Assembly (NCBI RefSeq): GCF_026343115.1
Contig: NZ_JAPEMC010000001.1
Coordinates: 1,054,001-1,118,000, forward strand
DNA from: Streptomyces sp. NBC_00102
Lineage (GTDB): Bacteria; Actinomycetota; Actinomycetes; Streptomycetales; Streptomycetaceae
Direction of reading: 5' to 3'
DNA: 64,000 nt
A program made the translations under genes and the position numbers. Shown in pieces: positions 23,772 to 31,874 of the stretch (within the stretch, counting starts at the first letter, position 1; each line of letters opens with the position of its first letter). The notes under the pieces are model-generated. The model did not search any database, was not told the origin of the DNA, and saw nothing but the letters and a program-made list of their open reading frames with translations.

Positions 23772-24362
23772 CTACTCGGCCCGCCACCAGCCCTGTCCGA
23801 CATGCCAGTCCCTCACCCAGTGCAGGAAATCGCCCCCCGGCTGATCGGACGGGCGGTCGACATAGGGTGCGGCGCATCCGTCTCTGAGCCACCACACCCG
23901 GCCGCGTTGCGGCCCGGTCACCGCTAGCGTCCAGTACTCACCGGGTCTGTCGCTGCCCAGCAGCACGGAGCCGTGCTGGTAGGTCTGGTGCAACAGAGAC
24001 GAGTGGCGGGTGTGGTCGTAGTAGTCGTACTCCCACTGCCACTCCTCCTCAAGAGGGAAGGGCTGGCCGGGCACGCGCAGGGCAGCGCCATCGAACGGCT
24101 CCGGGCTCATCCAGCAGTCCGCTTCCCAGACGGCCCAGCTGTCCGGTTTCTCTCCCAGTGGCAGCAGGCCACCTTCGTCAGGCGGACCATCGTCGGTACC
24201 GTTCGCGATCTCAGTCACGAAAGTGCGATACGGCTCCGGCAACACCACCCCGTGCCTGCGCTCCCACACCCCAAGCTCTTCCCTGTCCAAAGGACAGTGA
24301 CGGACCTCTGCCGGAAAGGCTTCACGCAGGACGGCTATCGCACCCGAAATCGCATCCTCCAC
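23772..24362 (-). CDS. SMI1/KNR4 (SUKH) family protein
   Basis: 196-residue soluble protein of the SMI1/KNR4 superfamily, best known in bacteria as immunity proteins against polymorphic toxins. Family features are LDREELGVWERRHGVVLPEPYRTFVTEIANG (read in parts: LDREELGVWERRHG and LPEPYRTFVTEIANG), the PLGEKPDSWAVW strand, and a Trp-rich end (RVWWLRDG, DFLHWVRDWHVGQGWW). No toxin gene is adjacent, so it is an orphan; many Streptomyces carry such copies. The start is the GTG at 24360-24362 with only a weak ribosome-binding site. G+C and codon bias are lower than in the neighbours, consistent with horizontal transfer. Confidence 0.8.
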   Translation of the reverse strand: MEDAISGAIAVLREAFPAEVRHCPLDREELGVWERRHGVVLPEPYRTFVTEIANGTDDGPPDEGGLLPLGEKPDSWAVWEADCWMSPEPFDGAALRVPGQPFPLEEEWQWEYDYYDHTRHSSLLHQTYQHGSVLLGSDRPGEYWTLAVTGPQRGRVWWLRDGCAAPYVDRPSDQPGGDFLHWVRDWHVGQGWWRAE

Positions 24363-24446
24363 GCCCTACAGGTATCACCGGGCACTGACACTCTGGCCTC
24401 GGACCACTGCACGCAGCGGGGTAAAAGACAAGCTGAGGCGAACCCC

Positions 24447-24812
24447 TCAGTCTTGGAGTGTCTTCTTCGGCCGCAGCACGCAGAACTCGTTGCCCTCCGG
24501 ATCAGCCAGCACCACCCAACTGACGTCACCGCCCTGCCCGACGTCCGCCCTCGTGGCGCCGAGCGCGAGAATCCGCTCGACCTCTGCCGCCTGGTCGTCG
24601 GGGCTGAGGTCGATGTGCAGACGGTTCTTGGCCGTCTTGCGTTCGGGCACGGAGACGAAGCAAAGCCCCGGGAGCGCTTCCGCGTTCGCCCCGATCGTCA
24701 CCTCGTCCGCGTCCTCGTAGACGACCTTCCAGTCCAGCACCTGGCACCAGAAACGGGCGAGCGACGACATGTCGTGGGCGTCCACGACCAGCGTGTACCA
24801 AGAAGAGGCCAT
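24447..24812 (-). CDS. VOC-superfamily (glyoxalase-like) protein
   Basis: 121-residue single-module vicinal-oxygen-chelate protein. It begins SSWYTLVVDAHDMSSLARFW, the standard first strand and helix, and ends with LADPEGNEFCVLRP, the signature last strand with the metal-binding Glu. Such Streptomyces proteins are often annotated as glyoxalase or antibiotic-resistance relatives, but the substrate is unknown. The start ATG at 24810-24812 is preferred; a GTG nine bases upstream is possible. It lies next to the SUKH gene on the same strand but 84 bases separate them. Confidence 0.88.
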   Translation of the reverse strand: MASSWYTLVVDAHDMSSLARFWCQVLDWKVVYEDADEVTIGANAEALPGLCFVSVPERKTAKNRLHIDLSPDDQAAEVERILALGATRADVGQGGDVSWVVLADPEGNEFCVLRPKKTLQD

Positions 24813-24882
24813 GGCCGCCACTCTGTCAGACCGCGCCGGCCGCCACCGGGCGACGGCGCCGCTCCGGCGGGGCCGGGCGGCG

Positions 24883-26916
24883 TCAGCCGCTGACCCCCGG
24901 CCCGCCGGTCTCCAGACGTCCGGTGAACCTGCGCGACCAGGTGGTGTCGGAGTCGACCGTGACGGTGAAGTCGTACCAGCCGTTCGTGAGCGCGACCACG
25001 TTGAAGAAGTCCTCCGTGGTGGAACCGGCGGCGACGGTGTAGGTCCACGGACCATCGCCGCGGTAGTGGGTGGACGTGATGGTGAACTTCACCGCCGCGG
25101 AGCCGGAGTTGACCATCGCGAACCAGAGGGCGAGCTTGCCCGTGCCGGCCTCCGTGGCGTACCGGGTGCGGACCTCCGCCGTCTTGCCCGCCTTGGTTGC
25201 GTCGCCCCGGAAGCGGCGCAGGAAGCGGTTGGGGCCGGTCATGGTGAGGTCGTACGCGCCGCCGCCGTATCCGGAGCCGATGTTGAAGAAGTCCGAGGCG
25301 GTGCCGCCGGCATCCACCGTGTACTGCCACGGGGTGGTGTCGCGGTAGGCGTTGGGGTGGATGGAGAAGTGGGCCGCCCGGGTCGCCGGCGCCCCCTGGT
25401 TGGCCATCGTGAACCAGGCGAGGATCTTCCCGGAAGCACCGAACTCCAGCCGGTCCAGGTACCCGTTGGGCTGATACGGCAGGGCCCGGGACGGACGGGT
25501 GCCGGGCTCCTGCACGGGCAGGGCGTTGTTCGTCGGTACGGGGTTGGGCAGCGGCCCGCACGTCGAGAGCCCGATCACGGCGGTCGCGGGCAGCGCCACC
25601 GTGCCCTTGACCGGGTGGGCGAAGTCGAAGACGCCTGTCAGGTCCCCGCTCACCTTGCGCCGCCATTCGCTGATGTTGGGGCAGGTGGCGGGCGTGCCGA
25701 GGGCGGTCGTCCAGGTCTCCAGGAAGCGCAGCACCGAGGTGTGCTCGAAGACCTCCGAGGAGACCCAGCCGCCGCGGGTCCAGGGAGAGACGACGGTCAT
25801 CGGGACGCGGAAGCCGAAGCCGTACGGCACACCGTTCAGGAACTCGCCGGGGGTCCCGGCGGGCGGGGCGGGAGGCGGCACGTGGTCGAAGAAGCCGTCG
25901 TTCTCGTCGTAGTTAAGGAACAGGACGGTGGAATCGAAGACGTCCGGGTCCGCCGCGAGGGCCCGGTAGACGAGGTCGACGAAGTGGGCACCGTCGCCGG
26001 GCGGGGCGTAGGGGTGTTCGGAGAACGCTTGGTTCGGGACCACCCAGGAGACCTGCGGCAAGGTCCCGGCGAGGACGTCCGCCTTGATGGCCGCGGCGAT
26101 GTCGTCCGGGGTGGACCCGGTCACCTTCGGGACGGAGGACATGCCCCGGTCGTACAGCGGGTCGCCGGCCTTGGCGCCCGCGAAGGCCTTGAAGTAGGCG
26201 CAGCCGTTGTCCCCGTAGTTGTCCTGGGCGTTCTGGTAGACCTTCCAGCTCACTCCGGCCGCCTGGAGCGCCTGCGCGTAGTTCTGCCACGTCAGACCGG
26301 ACTCGTCGCCGCCGTCGTAGCTGGCCGCGTCGACCTTGCCGCTCCACAGGTAGGTGCGGTTCGGGCCGGTGGCGCTGAGGGTGGAGCAGAAGTAGGCGTC
26401 GCAGACCGTGTAGGCGTCGGCGAGCGCGTAGTGGAAGGGGAGGTCCGAGCGGTCGAGGTAGCCGAGCGAGCGGACACTGCCGACGCCCGACACCCAGTTG
26501 TCCAGGCGGCCCTTGTTCCACGCGGAGTGCTGGGAGGACCAGGAGTGCGGCAGGTCGCCGTTGCACTGGGCGAGGGTCTCGCCGTCCTGGCCGCCCGCGG
26601 CCGGCGTCGCGCTCAGCTTCCAGGGGAACTGGCGGCCCGTGCCGTTGGGCTGGTCGAAGACCGAGCGGTCGCCCGCCAGGGTGACGGTGCCGCGGTCGTC
26701 GAAGCCCCGTACGCCCTTCAGCCGTCCGAAGTAGTGGTCGAAGCTGCGGTTCTCCTGCATCAGGATCACCACGTGGCGCACGTCCGTGATGGTGCCCGTC
26801 GCGGTGGTGCCGGCCGCGCCCTCGGCCTCGGCGGGACGCGATCCCGCGCCCAGCGTCAGGCCGGCCGCCACGGAGGCACCGAGCCCCACGAAGCCCCTAC
26901 GGCTGATCGGTGTCAT
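24883..26916 (-). CDS. plcC: Phosphocholine-preferring phospholipase C, Tat-exported
   Basis: 677-residue extracellular phospholipase C of the acid-phosphatase-like PlcC family, cleaving phosphatidylcholine or sphingomyelin to phosphocholine. A twin-arginine signal (ISRRGFVGLGASVAAGL) precedes the catalytic domain, where VILMQENRSFDHYFG carries the nucleophile region, and NYDENDGFFDHV and SEHPYAPPGDGAHF supply metal-site residues. Two repeated C-terminal beta domains (DUF756 type) follow, recognisable by the paired DTTPWQYTVDAGGTASDFFN and DGPWTYTVAAGSTTEDFFN. A PHO-box-like element upstream suggests induction by phosphate starvation, which would fit release of phosphate from lipid head groups. 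Confidence 0.93.
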   Translation of the reverse strand: MTPISRRGFVGLGASVAAGLTLGAGSRPAEAEGAAGTTATGTITDVRHVVILMQENRSFDHYFGRLKGVRGFDDRGTVTLAGDRSVFDQPNGTGRQFPWKLSATPAAGGQDGETLAQCNGDLPHSWSSQHSAWNKGRLDNWVSGVGSVRSLGYLDRSDLPFHYALADAYTVCDAYFCSTLSATGPNRTYLWSGKVDAASYDGGDESGLTWQNYAQALQAAGVSWKVYQNAQDNYGDNGCAYFKAFAGAKAGDPLYDRGMSSVPKVTGSTPDDIAAAIKADVLAGTLPQVSWVVPNQAFSEHPYAPPGDGAHFVDLVYRALAADPDVFDSTVLFLNYDENDGFFDHVPPPAPPAGTPGEFLNGVPYGFGFRVPMTVVSPWTRGGWVSSEVFEHTSVLRFLETWTTALGTPATCPNISEWRRKVSGDLTGVFDFAHPVKGTVALPATAVIGLSTCGPLPNPVPTNNALPVQEPGTRPSRALPYQPNGYLDRLEFGASGKILAWFTMANQGAPATRAAHFSIHPNAYRDTTPWQYTVDAGGTASDFFNIGSGYGGGAYDLTMTGPNRFLRRFRGDATKAGKTAEVRTRYATEAGTGKLALWFAMVNSGSAAVKFTITSTHYRGDGPWTYTVAAGSTTEDFFNVVALTNGWYDFTVTVDSDTTWSRRFTGRLETGGPGVSG

Positions 26917-26968
26917 TCGCCCGCCCTCGTCCTCGCGGGTGCCCCTGCGGCACGCCGGGCGTAAGGAT

Positions 26969-26999
26969 GCCCGCCCGGCAAGGAGCCAACCGGGCGGGC
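26969..26999 (-). promoter_or_regulatory. Inverted repeat in the plcC promoter region
   Basis: Arms GCCCGCCCGG (26969-26978) and its complement (26990-26999) surround an 11-base loop. It is 52 bases upstream of the plcC start and overlaps the edge of the PHO-box-like repeat, so it may lie in the 5' leader or near the -10 region. Confidence 0.4.
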
Positions 27000-27018
27000 G
27001 GATGATCCCTGGATGAAC
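26997..27018 (-). promoter_or_regulatory. PHO-box-like direct repeat upstream of plcC
   Basis: On the minus strand two 11-base units are consecutive: GTTCATCCAGG and GATCATCCGCC. Both begin with a close match to the GTTCAYC core of Streptomyces PhoP sites, and the second keeps the TCATC spacing exactly. Stronger than the candidate at the PhoX-type gene. Confidence 0.6.
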
Positions 27019-27044
27019 GGCCCCCGACCCGCCAGGGGCCGTTC
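27015..27044 (-). terminator. Terminator after the DUF3616 gene
   Basis: Ten-bp perfect stem GAACGGCCCC with a 10-base loop, 46 bases past the DUF3616 stop. Its left arm overlaps the PHO-box-like repeat of plcC by 4 bases. Confidence 0.65.
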
Positions 27045-27079
27045 GTCCGGGGACCGCTCGTCCAGGGGCCGCTCGTCCC
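27035..27079 (-). repeat. Three 15-bp tandem repeats
   Basis: Units at 27035-27049, 27050-27064 and 27065-27079 share GGGGMCCGYTCGTCC. They lie just after the DUF3616 stop, and the first overlaps the terminator arm. Confidence 0.8.
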
Positions 27080-27089
27080 CCGGGTCCGG

Positions 27090-28508
27090 TCAGCCGCCGA
27101 CGGTGAACCAGGTCGCCCGGGACTTCTTGAACTCGGCGTGGTCCAGGTCCTTCGCCTCCGTGCCGTCCCCGTAGAGGTCGGCCGCCCCCGCGTCGGTGAT
27201 CAGCTGCGCGCGGGTGCCCGCGACCGTCAGGTCCGGCACGGAGACGACGGCCTCCCAGCCGCCCGGGTCGGTGGTGGGCAGGTCGGTGCGCTTGACGGGG
27301 GCGTGGCCGGCGACGCCGTCCCAGCTGTAGAGGGCGTACGGGTCGGAGTTGTCGTCCGCCTCCCAGGAACCGGCCACGATGAGGTACTGGTTGGACGCGT
27401 TCTTGCGGATGTCGCGGATCGCGAGGCCGCCGAGGTCCAGCTCGATCGGCGTGCCGAAGACCGCCTTGGCGCCGCTGCCGACGACCTTGTCGAAGTTGGT
27501 CACCGGCACGATCAGGCCCTTGCCGCCCGACTTCGGCGGGACGAGGGGCGCGCGGAAGCCGATGTACGCGGTGGTGGTGGAGCCGGGGGCGAACTCCAGG
27601 CCCTCCACGTTGAACCCGTCGATCTGCTTGGGTACTTGGCCGTCCTCGGTGCCGGCCGCGAAGCCGTACCGGTCGCCGTTCGACTCGTCCCAGGCGACGA
27701 GGTCGTCGCGGAGCTTCTTGTACGAGGTGCCGACGGTGAGCGCGGTGGAGGCGCCCGAGCCGGAGACGGTCGTGGTGAAGACGGTGTTGCGGTCGGCCTT
27801 GTACTCGCCGTCCTTGTTGTTGCCGAGCGAGCCGGTCCAGTAGATGGTGTTGCCGACCCGGGCCGCGCCCTCGATGTCGATCTCCTTCGAGACCCCGAGC
27901 TTGGACGCGACGTCCCAGGTCTTCACGGGTGCGCCGGACACCGCGAGGTTGTAGAGGCGCAGGACGTTCGTCTCGTCGTCCGCGACGACGGCGTAGCCGT
28001 CGCCGACGTCGACGGCGGCCGAGGCGTCCGAGGAACCGGTGAGGTAGCGGGTGTCGGCGGCGTTCTGCACGGCGGCCGAGGCGGCGAAGTACAGCTTCTT
28101 CGTGGCCGTCTTGCCGCCGAGGCCGGTGACCTTGATGGTGAGGTCGGTGTAGCCGCGGGCGTGGGCGGCGACGGAGATCCGGCGGGTCGCGCCGGTGCCG
28201 GTCACGGTCACGTCGGAGGTCGCGGCGACCGAGGTCTTGGAGCTGGCGGAGGCGGCGACGGTGAGGGCCGACGCGTCCGCTCCGCTCTGCGCGACGGTCA
28301 CGGTGACCGTGTTGTCGGCGTCACCGGTCGCGCCGACCGCGCCGGAGAGGTACGTCGCCGAGAAGGCGAGCGTCGGCGTCCCGTAGGACACGGCGTGCGC
28401 GGGGGCGGTGATCCCGAGGGCGCCCAGCGCGAGCATTCCGGCAGCCGCGGCTGCGGCCTTGCGCTGGTGGGGGGTCCGGCGGTGCTGGAGTGAAGTCCGG
28501 TGCGTCAC
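27090..28508 (-). CDS. Secreted DUF3616-domain protein
   Basis: 472-residue exported protein. A Sec signal with a basic start ([14 protein letters not shown]), Ala-rich core and APAHAVS cleavage region is followed by an Ig-like or cadherin-like beta domain (about 45-150, rich in Thr/Val/Ala) and a beta-propeller-like body with the DUF3616 markers [20 protein letters not shown] and [20 protein letters not shown]. These proteins resemble phytase-like propellers, but activity is unproven. The start is the GTG at 28506-28508 with GAGAGG 6 bases upstream. It sits between phospholipase C and the end of the suf operon; a link to phosphate scavenging is suggested only by position. Confidence 0.82.
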   Translation of the reverse strand: MTHRTSLQHRRTPHQRKAAAAAAGMLALGALGITAPAHAVSYGTPTLAFSATYLSGAVGATGDADNTVTVTVAQSGADASALTVAASASSKTSVAATSDVTVTGTGATRRISVAAHARGYTDLTIKVTGLGGKTATKKLYFAASAAVQNAADTRYLTGSSDASAAVDVGDGYAVVADDETNVLRLYNLAVSGAPVKTWDVASKLGVSKEIDIEGAARVGNTIYWTGSLGNNKDGEYKADRNTVFTTTVSGSGASTALTVGTSYKKLRDDLVAWDESNGDRYGFAAGTEDGQVPKQIDGFNVEGLEFAPGSTTTAYIGFRAPLVPPKSGGKGLIVPVTNFDKVVGSGAKAVFGTPIELDLGGLAIRDIRKNASNQYLIVAGSWEADDNSDPYALYSWDGVAGHAPVKRTDLPTTDPGGWEAVVSVPDLTVAGTRAQLITDAGAADLYGDGTEAKDLDHAEFKKSRATWFTVGG

Positions 28509-28642
28509 TGCGTACCTCTCGTCGGCGTGGTCGTCCACGACGATCAGGGTGCGGTCCCGGCGCCAACGAGGGGCAGACATCTGCGGTACGGCGGACGAAC
28601 AGAACGGGGACGACGGCAACGGGCACCGACGGACGGGTACGA

Positions 28643-28685
28643 GGACGGCCCCCGGCTCCACTCGTGGTGGAACCGGGGGCCGTCC
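28643..28685 (-). terminator. Terminator of the suf operon
   Basis: GGACGGCCCCCGG pairs with its perfect complement, and after one mismatch the stem continues for five more base pairs around TCGTG. It lies 28 bases after the last suf-operon stop. Confidence 0.85.
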
Positions 28686-28712
28686 TGGACGTCCTTGGCG
28701 GAGCGGGACCGC

Positions 28713-29051
28713 TCAGACGTTGAAGCCGAGCGCGCGCAGCTGCTCGCGTCCGTCGTCGGTGATCTTGTCCGGGCCCCACGGCGGCATCCAGACCCAGTTG
28801 ATCCGGAGTTCGCTGACGATGCCGTCGGTCGCGGACTTCGCCTGGTCCTCGATGACGTCGGTCAGCGGGCAGGCCGCGGACGTCAGCGTCATGTCGAGGG
28901 TGGCGATGTTGGCGTCGTCGATGTGGATGCCGTAGATCAGGCCCAGGTTGACGACGTCGATGCCCAGCTCGGGGTCGACGACGTCGTACAACGCCTCGCG
29001 GACCTCCTCCTCGGAGGCCGGCTTCAGTGCCACAGTCTCGTTCTCGCTCAT
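28713..29051 (-). CDS. SufT-like metal-sulfur cluster biosynthesis factor (DUF59/MIP18 family)
   Basis: 112-residue cytoplasmic protein; last gene of the suf operon. The MIP18/DUF59 core is clear: YDVVDPELGIDVVNLGLIYG, the strand MTLTSAACPLTDVI with the conserved cysteine, and VWMPPWGPDKITDDGREQL. Relatives assist maturation of specific Fe-S proteins. The ATG at 29049-29051 overlaps the sufU stop by 4 bases, so translation is coupled. Sometimes named sufT, but family-level assignment is as far as the sequence goes. Confidence 0.9.
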   Translation of the reverse strand: MSENETVALKPASEEEVREALYDVVDPELGIDVVNLGLIYGIHIDDANIATLDMTLTSAACPLTDVIEDQAKSATDGIVSELRINWVWMPPWGPDKITDDGREQLRALGFNV

Positions 29052-29503
29052 GAGGTCTTCCCTTCGGACAGCGCCTTGGCCGTCGCGTCCTTCCACGCCA
29101 TCCAGCTCAGCAGCGCGCACTTGACGCGAGCCGGGTACTTGGAGACACCGGCGAACGCGACCGCGTCCTCCAGTACCTCCTCCATCGCGTCGTCGGGCTC
29201 CAGCTGGCCCTTGGACTGCATCAGCTCCAGGAACGCGTCCTGGATCTTCCGCGCCTGGTCCAGCTCCTTGCCGACGAGCAGATCGTTCAGCACCGAGGCA
29301 CTGGCCTGGCTGATCGAGCAGCCCTGCCCCTCGTAGCTGACGTCGGCGAGGGTGTCGCCCTCGTACCGCACGCGGAGCGTGATCTCGTCGCCGCACGTCG
29401 GGTTGACGTGATGCACCTCGGCGTCGCCGTCCCGCAGGCCGCGCCCGTGGGGGTGCTTGTAGTGGTCCAGGATCACTTCCTGGTACATCGAATCCAGCTT
29501 CAC
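29048..29503 (-). CDS. sufU: SufU iron-sulfur assembly protein
   Basis: 151-residue zinc-containing SufU protein, which accepts persulfide sulfur from SufS during Fe-S cluster building. Zinc/sulfur ligand cysteines are in NPTCGD (about 37), GQGCSIS (about 62) and VKCALLSW (about 128), with the aspartate after the first. The 18-residue insertion that separates SufU from IscU lies between the second and third cysteines. It starts 16 bases after sufS and overlaps the SufT-like gene. Confidence 0.95.
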   Translation of the reverse strand: MKLDSMYQEVILDHYKHPHGRGLRDGDAEVHHVNPTCGDEITLRVRYEGDTLADVSYEGQGCSISQASASVLNDLLVGKELDQARKIQDAFLELMQSKGQLEPDDAMEEVLEDAVAFAGVSKYPARVKCALLSWMAWKDATAKALSEGKTS

Positions 29504-29519
29504 CCGTCAGCCCTCAGCA

Positions 29520-30788
29520 TCAACCGAAAAAGTTCCGTACGTGCTCCAGACCGTCCACCAGGGCGTCGACCTCGGCGGGCGTGGAGTACAGATAGAACGA
29601 CGCCCGCGTGGTCGCGGGAATTCCGTACCGCAGGCAGACCGGCCGTGCGCAGTGGTGGCCCACCCGGACCGCGATGCCCTGTTCGTCGAGCACCTGGCCC
29701 ACGTCGTGCGGGTGGATGTCGCCGAGCGTGAAGGAGATCGTGGCGCCGCGGTTCTCGGCCGTGGTCGGGCCGATGATCCGCAGGTCCGGCACCTCCAGGA
29801 GCCGCGCCACCGCGTATTCGGTGATCGCCTGCTCGTGGCGGTGGATCTTCTCCATGCCGATGGCCGAGAGGTAGTCCACGGCCGCGCCGAGGCCGACGGC
29901 CTGCGCGATCGGGGGCGTACCCGCCTCGAACTTGTGCGGTGCCGGGGCGTACGTCGACGAGTGCATCGACACGGTCTCGATCATCTCGCCTCCGCCGAGG
30001 AACGGCGGCAGGTCCTCCAGGAGCTCCTGCCGTCCCCACAGGACGCCGATGCCGGTCGGGCCGACCATCTTGTGACCGGTGAAGGCCACGAAGTCGGCCT
30101 GCAGCGCCTGCACGTCCAGCACCATGTGCGGGGCGGCCTGCGAGGCGTCGATGCAGACCAGCGCGCCGACCTGCTGGGCGCGGCGGATGATCTGCTCGAC
30201 CGGGTTGATCGTGCCCAGGATGTTCGAGACCAGCGTGAAGGTGACGATCTTCGTCTTCTCGGTGATGATCTCGTCGATGTTGGACAGGTCGAGCCGGCCG
30301 TCGTCCGTGATGCCGAACCACTTCAGCTTCGCTCCGGTGCGCTGCGCGAGCAGCTGCCACGGGACGATGTTGGAGTGGTGCTCCATCTCGGTGGTGACGA
30401 TCTCGGTGTCGCGGTCGACCCGGTAGGGCTCGTCCGCCCAGCCGAGCATGTTCGCGACGAGGTTGAGCGACTCCGAGGCGTTCTTCGTGAAGATGACCTC
30501 GTCGCGGCTCGGCGCGTTGATGAAGGCGGCGACCTTGTCGCGGGCGCCTTCGTACAGCGCGGTGGCCTCCTCGGCGATGGTGTACACACCGCGGTGGACG
30601 TTGGCGTTGTGCCGCTCGTAGTACTCGCTGAGAGCGTCGAGGACCTGGCGCGGCTTCTGCGAGGTCGCCGCGCTGTCCAGGTACACGATCTTCTTGCCGT
30701 CGTGGACCGTGCGGCCCAGGATGGGGAAGTCCTTGCGGATCGCCTCGGTGTCGAGGAGGCCGGTCAGTCCCTTGCGGGCGTCAGTCAC
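29520..30788 (-). CDS. sufS: SufS cysteine desulfurase
   Basis: 422-residue PLP enzyme (class V aminotransferase fold) that takes sulfur from cysteine as a persulfide. The PLP lysine is in FTGHKMVGPTG (about residue 240), the PLP-stacking histidine in EMEHHSNIVPW, and the persulfide-forming cysteine in VGHHCARPVC (about 379). The N-terminus (FPILGRTVHDGKKIVYLDSAATSQ, in parts FPILGRTV and YLDSAATSQKP) is typical of group II desulfurases. It overlaps sufC by 4 bases. Confidence 0.96.
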   Translation of the reverse strand: MTDARKGLTGLLDTEAIRKDFPILGRTVHDGKKIVYLDSAATSQKPRQVLDALSEYYERHNANVHRGVYTIAEEATALYEGARDKVAAFINAPSRDEVIFTKNASESLNLVANMLGWADEPYRVDRDTEIVTTEMEHHSNIVPWQLLAQRTGAKLKWFGITDDGRLDLSNIDEIITEKTKIVTFTLVSNILGTINPVEQIIRRAQQVGALVCIDASQAAPHMVLDVQALQADFVAFTGHKMVGPTGIGVLWGRQELLEDLPPFLGGGEMIETVSMHSSTYAPAPHKFEAGTPPIAQAVGLGAAVDYLSAIGMEKIHRHEQAITEYAVARLLEVPDLRIIGPTTAENRGATISFTLGDIHPHDVGQVLDEQGIAVRVGHHCARPVCLRYGIPATTRASFYLYSTPAEVDALVDGLEHVRNFFG

Positions 30789-31549
30789 GCGGAAGCGCCA
30801 CCCTTCACGTACGCCTCGTAGCCCTCGTTCTCCAGCTTGTCGGCCAGCTCGGCGCCGCCGGACTCGGCGATGCGGCCGTTGGCGAAGACGTGCACGAAGT
30901 CGGGCTTGATGTAGCGGAGGATCCGCGTGTAGTGGGTGATCAGCAGGGTGCCGACCTCACCGGTCTCGCGGACCCGGTTGACGCCCTCGGAGACGACGCG
31001 CAGGGCGTCGACGTCGAGGCCGGAGTCGGTCTCGTCGAGGATGGCGACCTTCGGCTTGAGGAGCTCCAGCTGGAGGATCTCGTGGCGCTTCTTCTCACCG
31101 CCGGAGAAGCCCTCGTTGACGTTGCGCTCGGCGAACGCCGGGTCCATCTGGAGCCCGGCCATCGTCTCCTTGACCTCCTTGACCCACGTACGCAGCTTGG
31201 GGGCCTCGCCGCGGACGGCGGTGGCGGAGGTGCGCAGGAAGTTGGAGACCGAGACACCGGGGATCTCGACCGGGTACTGCATGGCGAGGAACAGGCCGGC
31301 GCGGGCGCGCTCGTCGACGGACATCTCGAGGACGTCCTCGCCGTCGAGGGTGACGGTGCCGCTCGTGATCGTGTACTTGGGGTGACCGGCGAGCGAGTAC
31401 GCCAGGGTGGACTTGCCGGACCCGTTGGGGCCCATGATGGCGTGGGTCTCGCCCTGCTTCACGGTCAGGTCGACGCCCTTGAGGATCTCCTTCGTGGCGT
31501 TGTCGGCCTCGACGGTGACGTGCAGGTCGCGGATTTCAAGCGTTGCCAT
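30785..31549 (-). CDS. sufC: SufC ATPase of the SufBCD scaffold
   Basis: 254-residue ABC-type ATPase that drives the SufBCD cluster scaffold. Walker A is GPNGSGKST, the signature is FSGGEKKRHEIL, Walker B is VAILDETDSGLD, and the H-loop is LLITHYTRIL. The start ATG at 31547-31549 begins MATLEIRDLHV, matching the family; an in-frame ATG further upstream lies inside the preceding gene. It follows the Rieske-type gene by 7 bases. Confidence 0.96.
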   Translation of the reverse strand: MATLEIRDLHVTVEADNATKEILKGVDLTVKQGETHAIMGPNGSGKSTLAYSLAGHPKYTITSGTVTLDGEDVLEMSVDERARAGLFLAMQYPVEIPGVSVSNFLRTSATAVRGEAPKLRTWVKEVKETMAGLQMDPAFAERNVNEGFSGGEKKRHEILQLELLKPKVAILDETDSGLDVDALRVVSEGVNRVRETGEVGTLLITHYTRILRYIKPDFVHVFANGRIAESGGAELADKLENEGYEAYVKGGASA

Positions 31550-31556
31550 GGGTGAC

Positions 31557-31874
31557 TCAGGACTCCTGGGTGACGGAGACGAGCACATCGTCCCCTTCGA
31601 TCTTGACGGGGTAAACGGGGACGGGGCGCGTCGCGGGAAGGCCGGACGGCTTGCCGGTGCGCAGGTCGAAGGACGAGCCGTGCAGCCAGCACTCGATCAT
31701 GCAGTCCTCCACCTCGCCCTCCGACAGCGACACATTGGCGTGCGAGCAGATGTCGTTGATGGCGAACACCTCGCCCTCGGTACGGACGACCGAGACGGCG
31801 GTGCCGTCGAGCTCCACCCGCTTGGGGGTGTCGTCCTCCAGCTCGCTCAGCGCGCACACCTTGACGAACGCCAT
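31557..31874 (-). CDS. Rieske [2Fe-2S] ferredoxin-like protein of the suf operon
   Basis: 105-residue Rieske protein related to the ferredoxin component of non-heme iron oxygenases (bphF/NirD-like). The cluster ligands are Cys44/His46 in CSHANV and Cys63/His66 in CWLHGSSF. It is embedded between sufD and sufC in many actinobacteria, where it may deliver electrons to, or be a client of, the Suf machinery; its exact partner is not settled. It overlaps the sufD stop by one base. Confidence 0.92.
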   Translation of the reverse strand: MAFVKVCALSELEDDTPKRVELDGTAVSVVRTEGEVFAINDICSHANVSLSEGEVEDCMIECWLHGSSFDLRTGKPSGLPATRPVPVYPVKIEGDDVLVSVTQES

